From Bacteroides pyogenes DSM 20611 = JCM 6294 (GTDB lineage Bacteria; Bacteroidota; Bacteroidia; Bacteroidales; Bacteroidaceae): DNA of 64,000 bases. The notes under the pieces are model-generated. The model worked only from the letters and a program-made list of their open reading frames with translations. It was not told the DNA's origin and did no database searches. A program made the translations under genes and the position numbers. Shown piece after piece: positions 52,219 to 62,800 of this stretch. Within the stretch, counting starts at the first letter, position 1, and every line of letters starts with the position of its first letter. The stretch spans positions 1 through 64,000 of the forward strand of contig NZ_ATZH01000021.1 in NCBI RefSeq assembly GCF_000428105.1, read 5' to 3'.

Positions 52219-52385
52219 CATGAGCATTACGATGAGATATTGAACTTCTATGACAACAGAGCATCAAATGCCATGGCTGAATTGTTCAACGCAAAAATAA
52301 ACTTTTTCGAGAAAGCCTGTGAGGCGTGGCAGACAAAAAGTTTTTCCTTTTCAGAATCGCTAATATCTATGTCCATCCCCACTGA
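52219..52385 (+). pseudogene. Transposase C-terminal remnant (rightward, frameshifted)
   Basis: The plus strand reads HEHYDEILNFYDNRASNAMA, then ELFNAKINFF. A frameshift near 52320 is followed by GVADKKFFLFRIANIYVHPH and a stop at 52383-52385. It is a diverged relative of the leftward remnant, starting at the equivalent residue and pointing the other way. Its stop lies 5 bp from the end of the hybrid sensor gene. Confidence 0.75.
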
Positions 52386-52389
52386 ATTT

Positions 52390-55119
52390 CTATTGAGCCG
52401 AATTATTTCCCTTCATAAACTCCGTAGGACTCACCTTATAAAACTCTTTAAAGCACTTTGTGAAATAAGAAGCAGAGGAAAAGCCTGATTTATAAGCAAT
52501 TTCAGCTATCTGCGTACCCGAAGTAATCATGCGGGCAGCATATTTTAACCTTAAGATCCTCACAAATTCATTAGGAGAATACTCTGTGATAGACTTCATT
52601 TTCCGGTACAGTTGCGAGCGGGACAAACCCATATATTGTGCTACCTCAACAATATTCAAGTCGGGGTCGGTGATGTTATTCTCTACATATTCCTGAAATT
52701 TATTGATAAATGATTGCTCTGTTTCGGCTAATGTCGATTTCTTTGAATCGCTCAATAAATTACTGGCAAATGCGTCTTTTATCTTTTGCCTGTTTTCTAT
52801 TAAACGATCTATTCTTATTTTTAGCAGCTGTGCATTAAAAGGTTTCGGTATATATGCGTCGGCTCCGCTTACAAATCCCTGAGCCTTTTGCTCATCCAAA
52901 GAACAAGCAGTTAGCAAGATTACAGGTATATGGCTTGTAAACATGTTTCCTTTCAGGCTTTTGCACACCTGAAAACCATCTATACCTGGCATTATTACAT
53001 CGCAAATGATGATGTCGGGTAAGAATTTGATGGACAACTCAATTCCTGTACTTCCATTATCGGCTTCGATTATTGTATAGTCGTTCTGCAATATCAAACG
53101 CATGTAATTCCGCATATCGGCATTATCATCTATAAGTAGGATGATTTTTTTGTCCTCACTCAATATATTTTCAACAAATATTTTTTCCTGCATTGACTCT
53201 GCATTTGTTTGAAGCAGCGATTCGGCAAGCCCGATTTCATGGGTGTCTTCCTGCAGGGGCATATCACCGGCTATCTTCTGTTCGTAGGGCAGCAGTACGT
53301 TGAACAGGGTGCCTTTTCCTTCGATGCTTTCTACGGCAATTACGCCGTTGTGTAAATCGACAAGCGAGTTCGTCAGTGCCAACCCTATTCCGGTGCCCGA
53401 ATCAGTGGGATTCACTTTGTAGAACCGGTTGAAAATATTATTTATCTTGTCCGGCGGAATAGCTTCTCCGTCATTATACACCGATAGCTTGAAATACTCT
53501 GCTTCGTTGTACTGGGTTCTGGTGATGTTTATACGAATCGCTCCGTTTTTATGGGTATGTTTAAATGCGTTTGACAGGAGGTTGAAATAGATTTTCTCTA
53601 TCTTATCCTTATCAAAAGGAATGACGTACGGATAATCATCCGCAGTGAACGTGAAGTTTAGTTCCTTGCGTTTGGCATAATCGAAGAAGGCGATGTTTAA
53701 GTCTTCCAAGAATCGTTTAATATCGTCTTTGACAAACTGAACATCCAGTTTCCCATTCTCGAGTTTCCGAAATTCGAGAATTTGTGAGAGAAGATTTAAA
53801 AGACTGTTGCTGCTTCGTTGGATTATTTCGAGTAATGCTCTTTGCTTCACAGATATATTCCCGGAATTTAGTAGTGTATCTATCGGTCCCAGAATCAAGG
53901 TGAGTGGAGTGCGGAATTCATGCGATATATTTGTAAAGAAAACAAGTTTAGCATTTGTTGCTTCTTCCAGCTGTTTAGACAAAGAAAGTAGTTGTTTTTT
54001 TTGTTCTTTCAGTAACCTGTTCGATTTGCTCTTGCTGTGGTATGCGAGGGCAGATACCACAAGCAGAATTGAAATTAACAGTAGCACCAAGATAGTGCCG
54101 TAAAAAAGAGTTTGCTGGTTGGAGTATTGTTTCAAGCTTTCGTCCAGCAATCCCTTTATTCGTTCTACTTTCTGCTGATGATTAGCTATCTGTTCGGTTT
54201 GTAGTTGCAATACCCTCACATTGCTTTTATCAACCACTGCCGTATGCAGTATATTTTCCTTCAGATAAGGCTTGCCTTGTAGTATCTTCAATGCCAGATC
54301 GATTATCTTGTCTCCTCCAGTGGGGTAGATGAAAGAAGCGTTTTGTATCCCTTTTTCGATGTTCTCTATTCCACCGCCTTTACCGGGCAGGGCGTCTATG
54401 CCGATAATGAAAGGAAACCGCCCGCTGTATTTGGATATTGCTTCGTGTACGCCTAATGCCATTGGGTCGTTCATGGCAAATACAAGGTCTATTTCTTTGA
54501 ACGTATTCAATACCCTAGTCATTTCCTTTTCTGAATCTTCTTTCAGGAAGTTTCCCCTGCATTCGGCAATGATTTTTATGTCGGGATAGTTTTTAATTCC
54601 GTCCATGAAGCCAGCGTGCCTTTCAGCATCTGAGGTTGAACCGTTCCAGCCGCGCATTTCAACTACATTGCCTTTCTTATTAAGTATTCCGGCTATGTAC
54701 AGTCCGGCTTCTTTCCCTATTTGATAATTGTCGGCCCCGATATAGGCGGTATAGTCTTCCGTATCGATTTTCCGGTCGACCAGGATAACGGGCGTACCTT
54801 TATTAAATGCTTTTTGTATGACGGGGGTTATCGCTGTGGATTCATTCGGAGAGACTACTAGCAAGTCAACCCCCTTCTCCAACAGTTCTTCTATATTTTT
54901 TATTTGCTGCCGGGTATCATCTTTTACGATCCTGATATCCACTTCGATATTTTGATTGATGGAGGTTTCCAGTAGGATTTCGTTGTTCATCGTTTGCCGC
55001 CACAAATCGTCACTGCATTGAGAAACTCCAATGGTATATTTACCTTTTTCCTCACTATCGCAGGAGCATAAGAGTCCAAGGATAAGTGTTAGTATGAATA
55101 TTAGACAGGTCCTGTTCAT
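52390..55119 (-). CDS. Hybrid two-component system sensor/regulator with sugar-binding periplasmic domain
   Basis: A 909-residue one-protein signalling system. After a signal sequence (LGLLCSC near residue 20), residues about 28-310 form a LacI/ribose-binding-type periplasmic domain (TIGVSQCSDDLWRQTMNN; DRKIDTEDYTAYIGADNYQ). A membrane helix lies near 340-362. The histidine kinase has FFTNISHEFRTPLTLILGP (phospho-His near 402) and the ATPase GTGIGLALTNSLVDLH. The receiver has DIIICDVIMPGIDGFQ (phospho-Asp near 707), and an AraC domain closes the protein (GLSRSQLYRKMKSIT; GFSSASYFTKCF). The fructose-binding BT1754 of B. thetaiotaomicron has this layout, and the adjacent fructan genes support the same role. 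Confidence 0.95.
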   Translation of the reverse strand: MNRTCLIFILTLILGLLCSCDSEEKGKYTIGVSQCSDDLWRQTMNNEILLETSINQNIEVDIRIVKDDTRQQIKNIEELLEKGVDLLVVSPNESTAITPVIQKAFNKGTPVILVDRKIDTEDYTAYIGADNYQIGKEAGLYIAGILNKKGNVVEMRGWNGSTSDAERHAGFMDGIKNYPDIKIIAECRGNFLKEDSEKEMTRVLNTFKEIDLVFAMNDPMALGVHEAISKYSGRFPFIIGIDALPGKGGGIENIEKGIQNASFIYPTGGDKIIDLALKILQGKPYLKENILHTAVVDKSNVRVLQLQTEQIANHQQKVERIKGLLDESLKQYSNQQTLFYGTILVLLLISILLVVSALAYHSKSKSNRLLKEQKKQLLSLSKQLEEATNAKLVFFTNISHEFRTPLTLILGPIDTLLNSGNISVKQRALLEIIQRSSNSLLNLLSQILEFRKLENGKLDVQFVKDDIKRFLEDLNIAFFDYAKRKELNFTFTADDYPYVIPFDKDKIEKIYFNLLSNAFKHTHKNGAIRINITRTQYNEAEYFKLSVYNDGEAIPPDKINNIFNRFYKVNPTDSGTGIGLALTNSLVDLHNGVIAVESIEGKGTLFNVLLPYEQKIAGDMPLQEDTHEIGLAESLLQTNAESMQEKIFVENILSEDKKIILLIDDNADMRNYMRLILQNDYTIIEADNGSTGIELSIKFLPDIIICDVIMPGIDGFQVCKSLKGNMFTSHIPVILLTACSLDEQKAQGFVSGADAYIPKPFNAQLLKIRIDRLIENRQKIKDAFASNLLSDSKKSTLAETEQSFINKFQEYVENNITDPDLNIVEVAQYMGLSRSQLYRKMKSITEYSPNEFVRILRLKYAARMITSGTQIAEIAYKSGFSSASYFTKCFKEFYKVSPTEFMKGNNSAQ

Positions 55120-55138
55120 GGTAGATTTTAATAATAGA

Positions 55139-55168
55139 CAAAACTATAAAAAGCATCGTAACTACAAA
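55139..55168 (-). promoter_or_regulatory. Promoter of the hybrid sensor gene, overlapping a terminator loop
   Basis: On the minus strand TTTG (55165-55168), 18 bp, then TAGTTTTG (55139-55146). The TTTG falls in the loop of the terminator hairpin that ends the upstream fructokinase transcript, giving the sensor gene its own expression. Confidence 0.6.
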
Positions 55169-55187
55169 TAAATTACGATGCTTTTTT
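55149..55187 (-). terminator. Terminator between fructokinase and the hybrid sensor gene
   Basis: AAAAGCATCGTAA (55149-55161) and TTACGATGCTTTT (55173-55185) make a 13-bp perfect stem with an 11-base loop and T runs on both strands. It ends the GH32-permease-fructokinase operon. Confidence 0.85.
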
Positions 55188-55192
55188 ATGTT

Positions 55193-56077
55193 TTATTTCC
55201 TGAATAATTCCAGATAGGTATTCGGCAGCTTGGGCATAGCTCCATGCTGTGTGCATACATAAGCCGAAACCTCTACGGCAAATTGATGCGCATCGATCAG
55301 GCACTTGCCTTGCAGATAGGATGCGACAAAAGCAGCAGTGAAAGAGTCTCCGGCACCTACAGTATCTGCCACATGGACTACGGGTGTGGGCTGATACGAT
55401 GTTTCTTTCGGCGTAAACACGAAACTGCCATCCGTACCTTTTGTCAGTACGATAATATCGAGTTCGTATTCTTCGAGTAAGCGTTTGCAGATAGCTTGTT
55501 CGTCGCCTTCCCGGTAGCCGTATAGCTGTGCAACCAGCACGATTTCTTCATCGTTGATTTTTAGCATATTCGACAGTTGCAGTGATTCGTGTATCAATTC
55601 CTTTGAATAGAAATGCTGCCGGAGGTTTATATCGAATATCTTCAGGCTGTTTTCGGGCATGCTTTTCAAGAAGTTTTTAATGGTTTCTCTCGATACGCTG
55701 TTCCGTTGCGCCAGTGAACCAAAGGATACGGTTCCTGTGTTTTTTGCCAGGTTCTCGGTCTTGGCGGTAAAGGGGATATTGTCCCACGCTACGTTTTCGC
55801 AGATCTCGTATTCCGGAACGCCTTTGTCATTCAGTTTCACATTTACTGTTCCGGTGGGGAAATCGGTGGTTTCTATCAGGTAATTCAATCCCTTTTCTGC
55901 CAGACAATCTAAGATTTCTTTGCCCAACAGATCTTCTCCTACGGCACTTACGGCATAGCCGTTATATCCGAACTGCGATACATGGTACGCGAAATTAGCT
56001 GGAGCACCGCCCATCACTTTTCTTTCGGGAAATACATCCCATAATATTTCTCCAAGTCCTACAATGGTATTATTCAT
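55193..56077 (-). CDS. Fructokinase (PfkB/ribokinase family)
   Basis: A 294-residue cytoplasmic sugar kinase, predicted to phosphorylate fructose to fructose 6-phosphate. PfkB signatures are GGAPANFAYHVSQFGYNGYAV near residue 21 (substrate side; read as GGAPANFAYH plus continuation) and the ATP/anion-hole motif VADTVGAGDSFTAAFVASYL near 242, with the catalytic Asp in GAGDS. Only 8 bp separate it from the permease gene upstream, and a terminator follows. The order GH32, permease, fructokinase matches uptake and use of fructose released from fructan, like BT1757 in B. thetaiotaomicron. Confidence 0.92.
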   Translation of the reverse strand: MNNTIVGLGEILWDVFPERKVMGGAPANFAYHVSQFGYNGYAVSAVGEDLLGKEILDCLAEKGLNYLIETTDFPTGTVNVKLNDKGVPEYEICENVAWDNIPFTAKTENLAKNTGTVSFGSLAQRNSVSRETIKNFLKSMPENSLKIFDINLRQHFYSKELIHESLQLSNMLKINDEEIVLVAQLYGYREGDEQAICKRLLEEYELDIIVLTKGTDGSFVFTPKETSYQPTPVVHVADTVGAGDSFTAAFVASYLQGKCLIDAHQFAVEVSAYVCTQHGAMPKLPNTYLELFRK

Positions 56078-56085
56078 AGCTGTTA

Positions 56086-57261
56086 TTATTGAATAGATTC
56101 TACTTTATCTTTGATGTGGGTTGCCAGGAATAACAAGTAAACCACTCCGATACTCATAACGATCAATGCTCCTATCTGCGAATTATTGAGTGCCTTTGTT
56201 GTATGCCCCATAAGGAACGGAAATATAGTTCCGCCGAACAAGCCCATGATCATAAGCCCCGATATTTCGTTTTTCTTGCCTGGCATGTATAGCATAGCGC
56301 GCGACAGTATTACGGAGAATACATTGGAGTTACCAAAGCCGATGAGACCAATGCAGGCACACAACACGATTTCGCTTTGCAGGAAGTAAAGCCCTACCAT
56401 GCCTGACGCTATACAGAGTGTGCTTAACCCGAAGAACTTCTTCGCCGAGTAGCGAGCCAGAACAAACGTTCCGATTAAGCAACCGGCCGTGCGAAAGGCA
56501 AAATAAACACTGGTTGCGTAGTTGGCATCGTCGAGGTTGGTCAGCCCCAGTCTTTCCATGAGTATACGGGGAGAGGTAACGTTGGTACCCACGTCGATGC
56601 CCACATGGCACATAATGCCTAAGAAGTAGAGTAATATAACGCCATTGCCGAGCAGCTTGAAACATTCGGCGAAGGTAGCTCCTTTACCGTCTCCTTCCTG
56701 CTCGTCAATGTGGGTGACACCCAGCCATAACACGGTTATCACCGAGACTGCCAGAAAGAGGGGATAGATCATGCGCCAGTCGTTGAACATCAATGAGGCC
56801 TTGGTGGCTATCATCGGTGCGCTGAACGAGGCTATTGCTTTGACGAACTGCCCGAAGGTGAGGGAGCTTGCCAGCTTATCACCCTTCACGATGCTCGATA
56901 GTAGCGGATTGAGCGAAACCTGCATCAGGGTATTGCCTATTCCGAGCAGGGAAAAGGTGAGGATGAGCGATATTTTATCGTACCACAAAAATGGGATAAT
57001 CATCGAGAGGGTGGTTATCAGTAAGCTGATGATTACCGTTTTTTTCCTCCCGATGCGGGACATGAGTATCCCGGTAGGGACGGAAAAAATGAGGAACCAG
57101 AAGAAAACCATTGACGGAAATATGTTTGCCGTAGCGTCGTCCATCCCTAGGTCCTTTTGGGCATAGTTGGTTGCCGTTCCTACCATATCGACAAATCCCA
57201 TGCAAAAGAACGCGAGCATGATGGGAAGAATCTTCGTGTAAAATCCTTTATTATTGGTCAT
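56086..57261 (-). CDS. Major facilitator superfamily fructose permease
   Basis: A 391-residue inner-membrane transporter with 12 predicted helices, of the FucP/glucose-galactose-like MFS branch. GFVDMVGTATNYAQKDLG is at the N-terminus, FSVPTGILMSRIGRKKTV (the loop 2-3 signature, GRKK) near residue 57, and GIGNTLMQVSLNPLLSS near 107, typical of the FucP group. It lies in an operon between the GH32 gene (22 bp) and fructokinase (8 bp). Context makes fructose the likely substrate, as for BT1758. No motif is missing. Confidence 0.88.
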   Translation of the reverse strand: MTNNKGFYTKILPIMLAFFCMGFVDMVGTATNYAQKDLGMDDATANIFPSMVFFWFLIFSVPTGILMSRIGRKKTVIISLLITTLSMIIPFLWYDKISLILTFSLLGIGNTLMQVSLNPLLSSIVKGDKLASSLTFGQFVKAIASFSAPMIATKASLMFNDWRMIYPLFLAVSVITVLWLGVTHIDEQEGDGKGATFAECFKLLGNGVILLYFLGIMCHVGIDVGTNVTSPRILMERLGLTNLDDANYATSVYFAFRTAGCLIGTFVLARYSAKKFFGLSTLCIASGMVGLYFLQSEIVLCACIGLIGFGNSNVFSVILSRAMLYMPGKKNEISGLMIMGLFGGTIFPFLMGHTTKALNNSQIGALIVMSIGVVYLLFLATHIKDKVESIQ

Positions 57262-57283
57262 GATTTTGGTTTTTATTTATGTA

Positions 57284-59479
57284 TTATTTGATCTTATGGA
57301 TAGTTATATTCTTCACCTTGACAGGACCTTCGAAGGTCAAAGCATTGTAGGGCTCGGTGGGGAATATGATGTTTGTCGATACCAGTTGTCCGTCATTCAC
57401 GAAGAGTTCGGATGACGCATTATCGATAAAGAGGCGGATTTTGTAGGCGTTCTTTCTAACGAGGGGGGCTTTGATCACTTCCATGGCAAATTTCTTGTTG
57501 AAGTCTGTGAGTCCGCTCTTGGTCCTGTTAGCCAGCAGTTCTTCATCCTTCAGGTTGAACGTATATTTCAGTTCCTCTTTCATCCGGTTGCCGAGGGCAA
57601 AGCTGAAGCTTTCGGCTCTTCCGGCTTCGAGGGTCATTTCTACTTCATAGGCGCCATCGTTTTTGTTTAGAAGTCTATCAAGGGTGTAGGTGGTTTCTAC
57701 TTGAATATCCTGCATTTTCTTCGATTCGCTTCTTAGACCAATCACTTCTTTCACCGGAGGGTTGCTTATAACGAGGTGTTTGCCATTGTGTGCAAGCCCT
57801 AACTCGCGGGGCAAGGTGTTGGCGCTTTTGAAGTTGACGGTGGGCACATCTCTTGCATAGTCCCAATTGTTCATCCATCCGATAAGAATCCGGCGATTGT
57901 CAGGGGCATTATTCCAAGTAACGCCTGCGTAGTTATCGCGTCCGTAATCAAGCCAGAGGGGATAGGGCAGCTCGTCGGCTTTAAACGTTTTTCCATTGAA
58001 GTTGCCGATAAAATATTGGGTGGCGCTGCCGCCGTTCGGTCCGCCGGGATTGATGCTGACAAATAGCACCCATTTGGTTTGCCCGTTGTAGGTCAGTGTA
58101 AACAGGTCGGGGCACTCCCACACGCCACCGTGATCACCGATTCCCTCGCCAAATTCGCTGACTTTCTCCCATTCTTTAAGGTTGGCAGAAACATAAAAGG
58201 TGATGGTTTGCGAGGTGGCCAATGACATAATCCACTTTTGTGAATCTTCATGCCAGAATACTTTTGGGTCGCGGAAGTCGAGAATATCGGCATCGGTGAG
58301 CACCGGGTTTCCCTGATAGCGGCTGAATGTTTGCCCGTTGTCCAGACTGTAAGCTATGCTTTGGGTTTGTCTTTCGGCAGCGGAAGTGTAGATGGCAACC
58401 ATCGCGTTGGTTCCAAAGCCGGCTGTATTGTCTTTGTCTATCACGGCACTGCCGGAGAAGATGGCCCCCAGGGAATCTGGTGTTAATCCTTCGGGCTGAT
58501 GCTCCCATTTAATAAGGTCTTTAGACTCGGCATGCCCCCAGCTCAGATTTCCCCACTGCGAACCGTAGGGGTTATGCTGGTAGTAGAGATGGTATTTGCC
58601 GTTGTGATATACCATGCCGTTGGGATCGTTCATCCAACCGTATTTGGGGGTGTAGTGGTATGTGGGGCGATATTTCTCGTTGATGTCAAAGTGGAAATCG
58701 TCCGATTGTTTTATCTGAGCATATCCCGTATGGTTCTTTTCGATGTACGAGAGTATCAGACCTACCTCTTTTCCTTTGTGTCTTTCGATGTCTATCGGCA
58801 CCCAATAGGCTACTTCGGATTGTGCCATATTGATTTGGATAGGTATACCTTCCGGCTGTCCGTTTACGGTAAGTTGGGCATTTATTGCCGGCGCGGCATC
58901 GTTGACGGGCACCAGGAGATACTTCTTATCTGCCTTGAAAGAGAGTTTGTGGTTGGTGATAACGGAGCTCCGTTCGGTGTTGCTCATCACAAGTTGGTCT
59001 ACAAGAATATGTCCCCAGCCTCCGTCATGGTTATCGGTAATGATGATTTGTGCTTTGCGGCCTTTGTATGACTTCACGTCCCAGGTGGTCCAGTGCAGCG
59101 TTTCGCTATCTATGAAAGGCTCGCTTTTGTGTACTCTTTGCCCATCTACCCATAATTCGATATAGGTATGTCCAGTTTTTCCACCACCCAGCAAGAAGTT
59201 GATATACGCTCGCTCAATATTGAATTCAGCCGAGGTCAACGTTCCTTTCTGGCGGTCCCCCTCCCGGTAGCTATTGGCCAGGTATTTCCCCTCAAAGCCC
59301 GTTACGTCTTGTTGGTTGGGGTAAGCTCCCTGAGCCGGGGCGGTTCCAAAGGCATCGCCTGTGATGGTCCATTTGTTGAATGTACCTGATTCAAAGTCGT
59401 CGATAACAACGTCGCCCGATGAGCATCCGGCCACCAGCGTGAGAGATGCACAAAGAAATAATGCTAATTCTTTTTTCAT
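57284..59479 (-). CDS. GH32 fructan hydrolase lipoprotein (levanase/inulinase type)
   Basis: A 731-residue glycoside hydrolase family 32 enzyme with a lipoprotein signal (TLVAGC, Cys19). Residues about 22-265 are an extra N-terminal beta-sandwich region found in Bacteroidetes GH32 enzymes. The five-bladed propeller (about 275-590) has the catalytic triad: nucleophile in GWMNDPNGMVYH near 282, transition-state Asp in FRDPKVFW, and acid/base Glu in WECPDLF. A C-terminal beta sandwich follows, with NASSELFVNDG. It probably releases fructose from levan or inulin in the periplasm or at the cell surface. First gene of the leftward operon, divergent from susC. Confidence 0.93.
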   Translation of the reverse strand: MKKELALFLCASLTLVAGCSSGDVVIDDFESGTFNKWTITGDAFGTAPAQGAYPNQQDVTGFEGKYLANSYREGDRQKGTLTSAEFNIERAYINFLLGGGKTGHTYIELWVDGQRVHKSEPFIDSETLHWTTWDVKSYKGRKAQIIITDNHDGGWGHILVDQLVMSNTERSSVITNHKLSFKADKKYLLVPVNDAAPAINAQLTVNGQPEGIPIQINMAQSEVAYWVPIDIERHKGKEVGLILSYIEKNHTGYAQIKQSDDFHFDINEKYRPTYHYTPKYGWMNDPNGMVYHNGKYHLYYQHNPYGSQWGNLSWGHAESKDLIKWEHQPEGLTPDSLGAIFSGSAVIDKDNTAGFGTNAMVAIYTSAAERQTQSIAYSLDNGQTFSRYQGNPVLTDADILDFRDPKVFWHEDSQKWIMSLATSQTITFYVSANLKEWEKVSEFGEGIGDHGGVWECPDLFTLTYNGQTKWVLFVSINPGGPNGGSATQYFIGNFNGKTFKADELPYPLWLDYGRDNYAGVTWNNAPDNRRILIGWMNNWDYARDVPTVNFKSANTLPRELGLAHNGKHLVISNPPVKEVIGLRSESKKMQDIQVETTYTLDRLLNKNDGAYEVEMTLEAGRAESFSFALGNRMKEELKYTFNLKDEELLANRTKSGLTDFNKKFAMEVIKAPLVRKNAYKIRLFIDNASSELFVNDGQLVSTNIIFPTEPYNALTFEGPVKVKNITIHKIK

Positions 59480-59643
59480 GGTTTTGAATTAATGGTTTAT
59501 AATAAATAGTAATGTAATATGTTAACTCTTTATCTATATGATAGGAAAGAGTTTTTACCTGTGCGAAGTTCATTTCTGAGTAAACCCTGGCTTTTCCCTC
59601 ATCCTACTAATGCAAAGAAAGAATGATTGGGCTAATAACGCTG

Positions 59644-59735
59644 TAACACATGTTGCCAACGATTGTAGAAATGTTGCATCCCTTCTGCATCTTTGTATTT
59701 TGCAACATTTTTGCATGTATCTGAAACATGTGTTA
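59644..59735. promoter_or_regulatory. Nested dyad in the GH32-susC divergent region, probable operator
   Basis: TAACACATGTT (59644-59654) pairs with AACATGTGTTA (59725-59735), and AAATGTTGCA (59669-59678) pairs with TGCAACATTT (59701-59710). Both inverted repeats share one centre at 59689.5. ATGTTGC also recurs in direct orientation at 59650 and 59671, 21 bp (two helical turns) apart, as AraC-type DNA-binding domains prefer. This is the best candidate site for the hybrid sensor. The rest of the 331-bp gap shows only the susC -7 box. Confidence 0.6.
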
Positions 59736-59758
59736 TGCGGTGGGAAATTAAAACCGCA

Positions 59759-59766
59759 TAGTTTTG
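59759..59766 (+). promoter_or_regulatory. -7 box of susC
   Basis: TAGTTTTG, about 24 bp beyond the dyad and 45 bp before the susC start. No TTTG -33 box is present, as expected for an activator-dependent promoter. Confidence 0.5.
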
Positions 59767-59810
59767 CAGTACCATAAAATTAAAAGTTTAACAATAAATT
59801 TAATTATCAG

Positions 59811-62800
59811 ATGGAAAAACAAACTCACCTTATTAAATTGAGACGCTACGTTTCAATCTTATTCTTACTTGTTCTTCCTTCACTTGCTTTCTCCCAAACC
59901 AAAGGGGTAACCGGAATGGTAACATCGGCCGAAGACGGCCTGGGTGTCATAGGAGTAAGTGTTGTTGAAAAAGGAACCACTAATGGGACCGTCACCGACC
60001 TGGAAGGAAGGTACCAGATTCAGTTAACCAATCCGTCGGGCACGCTCGTCTTCTCCATGATCGGCATGGTGACGCAAGAAAAAAATGCCAGAAACGGAGA
60101 GGTTGTAGACATTGTTTTGTATGAAAACCAACAACTGCTCGATGAGGTGGTGGTAACGGGGTACACTACCCAGCGCAAGGCCGATTTGACCGGAGCCGTA
60201 TCTGTAATATCCGTTGCCGAAATAAAGAAGATGTCTGAAAACAACCCCATGAAAGCTCTGCAAGGAAAAGTGCCCGGGATGATGGTAACCACGGATGGAA
60301 ACCCGAGCGGAGCATCTACCATTCGTATCCGCGGTATCGGTACGCTGAACAACAATGATCCCCTCTATATTATAGACGGCGTACCCACCAAAGCCGGTAT
60401 GCACGAGCTGAACTCGGCCGATATAGAAAGTATTCAGGTGCTTAAAGATGCCTCGTCGGCAAGTATATACGGTTCGCGTGCCGCCAATGGCGTGGTAATC
60501 ATCACCACTCGACAAGGGAAAGAAGGAAAAGTGAAGATCGACTTCAATGCCGGCATCACCACCTCTAAATACACCACCAAGATTGATATGCTAAATACCC
60601 AGGAGTATGGACAAATGATGTGGCTGGCCGAAGTAAACGCCGGAAAAGATCCCAATGCCAACGCCATAGGCTACACCTACGATTGGGGATACGATGCCAA
60701 CGGAGTGCCCGTGCTCCATAAAGCAGTACTGCCCGAATATGTAATAGGAAGCGGCAATACCATGCGTACGGCAAACACCGATTGGTTCGATCAAATCACC
60801 CGGACTGGTGTGATGCAAAACTACGACATGTCCGTAAGCAGCGGTACCGATGCCGGAAACTACTTCTTCTCATTAGGATACCTCACCAACGAAGGGGTAA
60901 TCAAGAACAGCGATTTCAATCGCATATCGGCTCGTATGAATACCTTATACAAACTATTCGACGGAGTAGTAACGATAGGCGAAAACTTTACCCTCAACAG
61001 AACCAGCGAGGTACAAACACCTGGCGGCATTCTCAATACCGCCCTGCAAGCTCTGCCCATGCTGCCCGTTTATACAGAATCGGGCGGATGGGGAGGCCCG
61101 GTGGGAGCGATGAACGACCGCCAGAATCCTGTCCGGTTAGTCGAAGCCGTAAAAGACAATAGGTATTCCTATTGGAGAGCTTTCGGTAACGCCTTTCTAA
61201 CCATCAATCCGCTACAAGGACTGGAACTAAGAACCAATTTCGGACTCGACTATGGAAACTTTTATAAACGCGACCTCACCCGTAAATACCAATCGGGCAA
61301 GCTCGAAAGCGACCTCAACGCCGTAAACTTGAGTCAGGGGCACTGGCTGAAATGGAACTGGAATGCTATCGCCTCCTACAACATCACCATAGGCAAACAC
61401 AGAGCCGATGCCATGGCTGGAGTAGAAGCTTTCAAAGAAGAAAACACCGACTTCAATGCCTACCGAGAAGGCTTCGAACTCGAAACTCCCGAATATATGT
61501 GGCCCGATGTAGGTACCGGAAAATCGATTTCGGGCGGTAAATCATCCGCATATACCTTACTTTCCTACTTCGGAAAGATCAATTACTCATTCAACGAACG
61601 TTATCTTACCTCGGTCACCCTGCGTTACGATGGCTCATCACGCTTCGGAAAGAATAACAGGTACGGAATATTTCCGGCCTTCTCTTTAGGATGGCGATTG
61701 AGCGAAGAAGCCTTTATCAAGGACAACATAAAAAATATCTCGGACTTGAAACTGCGTTTCGGGTGGGGACAAACAGGAAACCAGGAAATAAGCAACACCG
61801 CTATATACAATATATACGTACCCGATTATGGCGTAGGCGACCCTACATGGAACACCATCCACAGCACCTCTTACGACATTAGCGGAACAGGATCGGGGCA
61901 GTTGCTTTCCGGATTCAAGCGCACACAGCTGGCTAACGATGACCTGAAATGGGAAACAACCACACAAACCAATATTGGCCTCGACTTTGGCTTCTGGGAA
62001 CAGAAACTGTACGGTTCGGCAGAATACTATATGAAGAAAACGAAAGACATTCTCGTGCTTCCGCCTTATCTGGCTGCTATAGGCGAAGGAGGGAACCGTT
62101 GGGTAAACGGCGCCTCCATGGAAAATTGGGGGATGGAATTCTCGGTAGGCTACCGAGATAAACTACTCTTCGGCCTGGAATACGACGTTACAGGAAATCT
62201 CTCTTTCTATAGAAATGAAATAACCTACCTGCCCCAAGATGTAGAAAACAACTACGGAGGAGTAGCCGGAAACAACATACTGGGACATTCCATCAACTCC
62301 ATATTCGGATACGTGACCGACGGAGTGTTCAGGACACAGGAAGAGGTTGATAACGCCCCGCAGCAAATCGGAAAAGGATTGGGACGTATCCGCTATAAAG
62401 ACCTCAATGGCGACGGGAAAATAAATAACGATGACAGAAACTGGATTGGCGTACAGCACCCCGACTTTATGTATGGCTTAAACATCAGCCTGGGCTATAA
62501 AGGGTTCGACCTGGGCATGTTCTGGCAGGGAATCTATAATATAGATGTGATAAACGAGCAGAAATACCATACTGACTTCTGGAGTGTAAGCGAAACCGGT
62601 TCCAACAAAGGGCGCCGATTGCTGGACGCGTGGAGTCCGACAAATACAAACAGCAATATTCCGGCCGTGACATCCCTGAATGCAAATGATGAGGGGCGCC
62701 TTTCAACCTACTTTGTCGAAAACGGCTCGTACCTTAAACTAAGAATGTTGCAGCTTGGATATACCTTCCCCGCACAGACTATCCGGAAACTGTATGCAAG

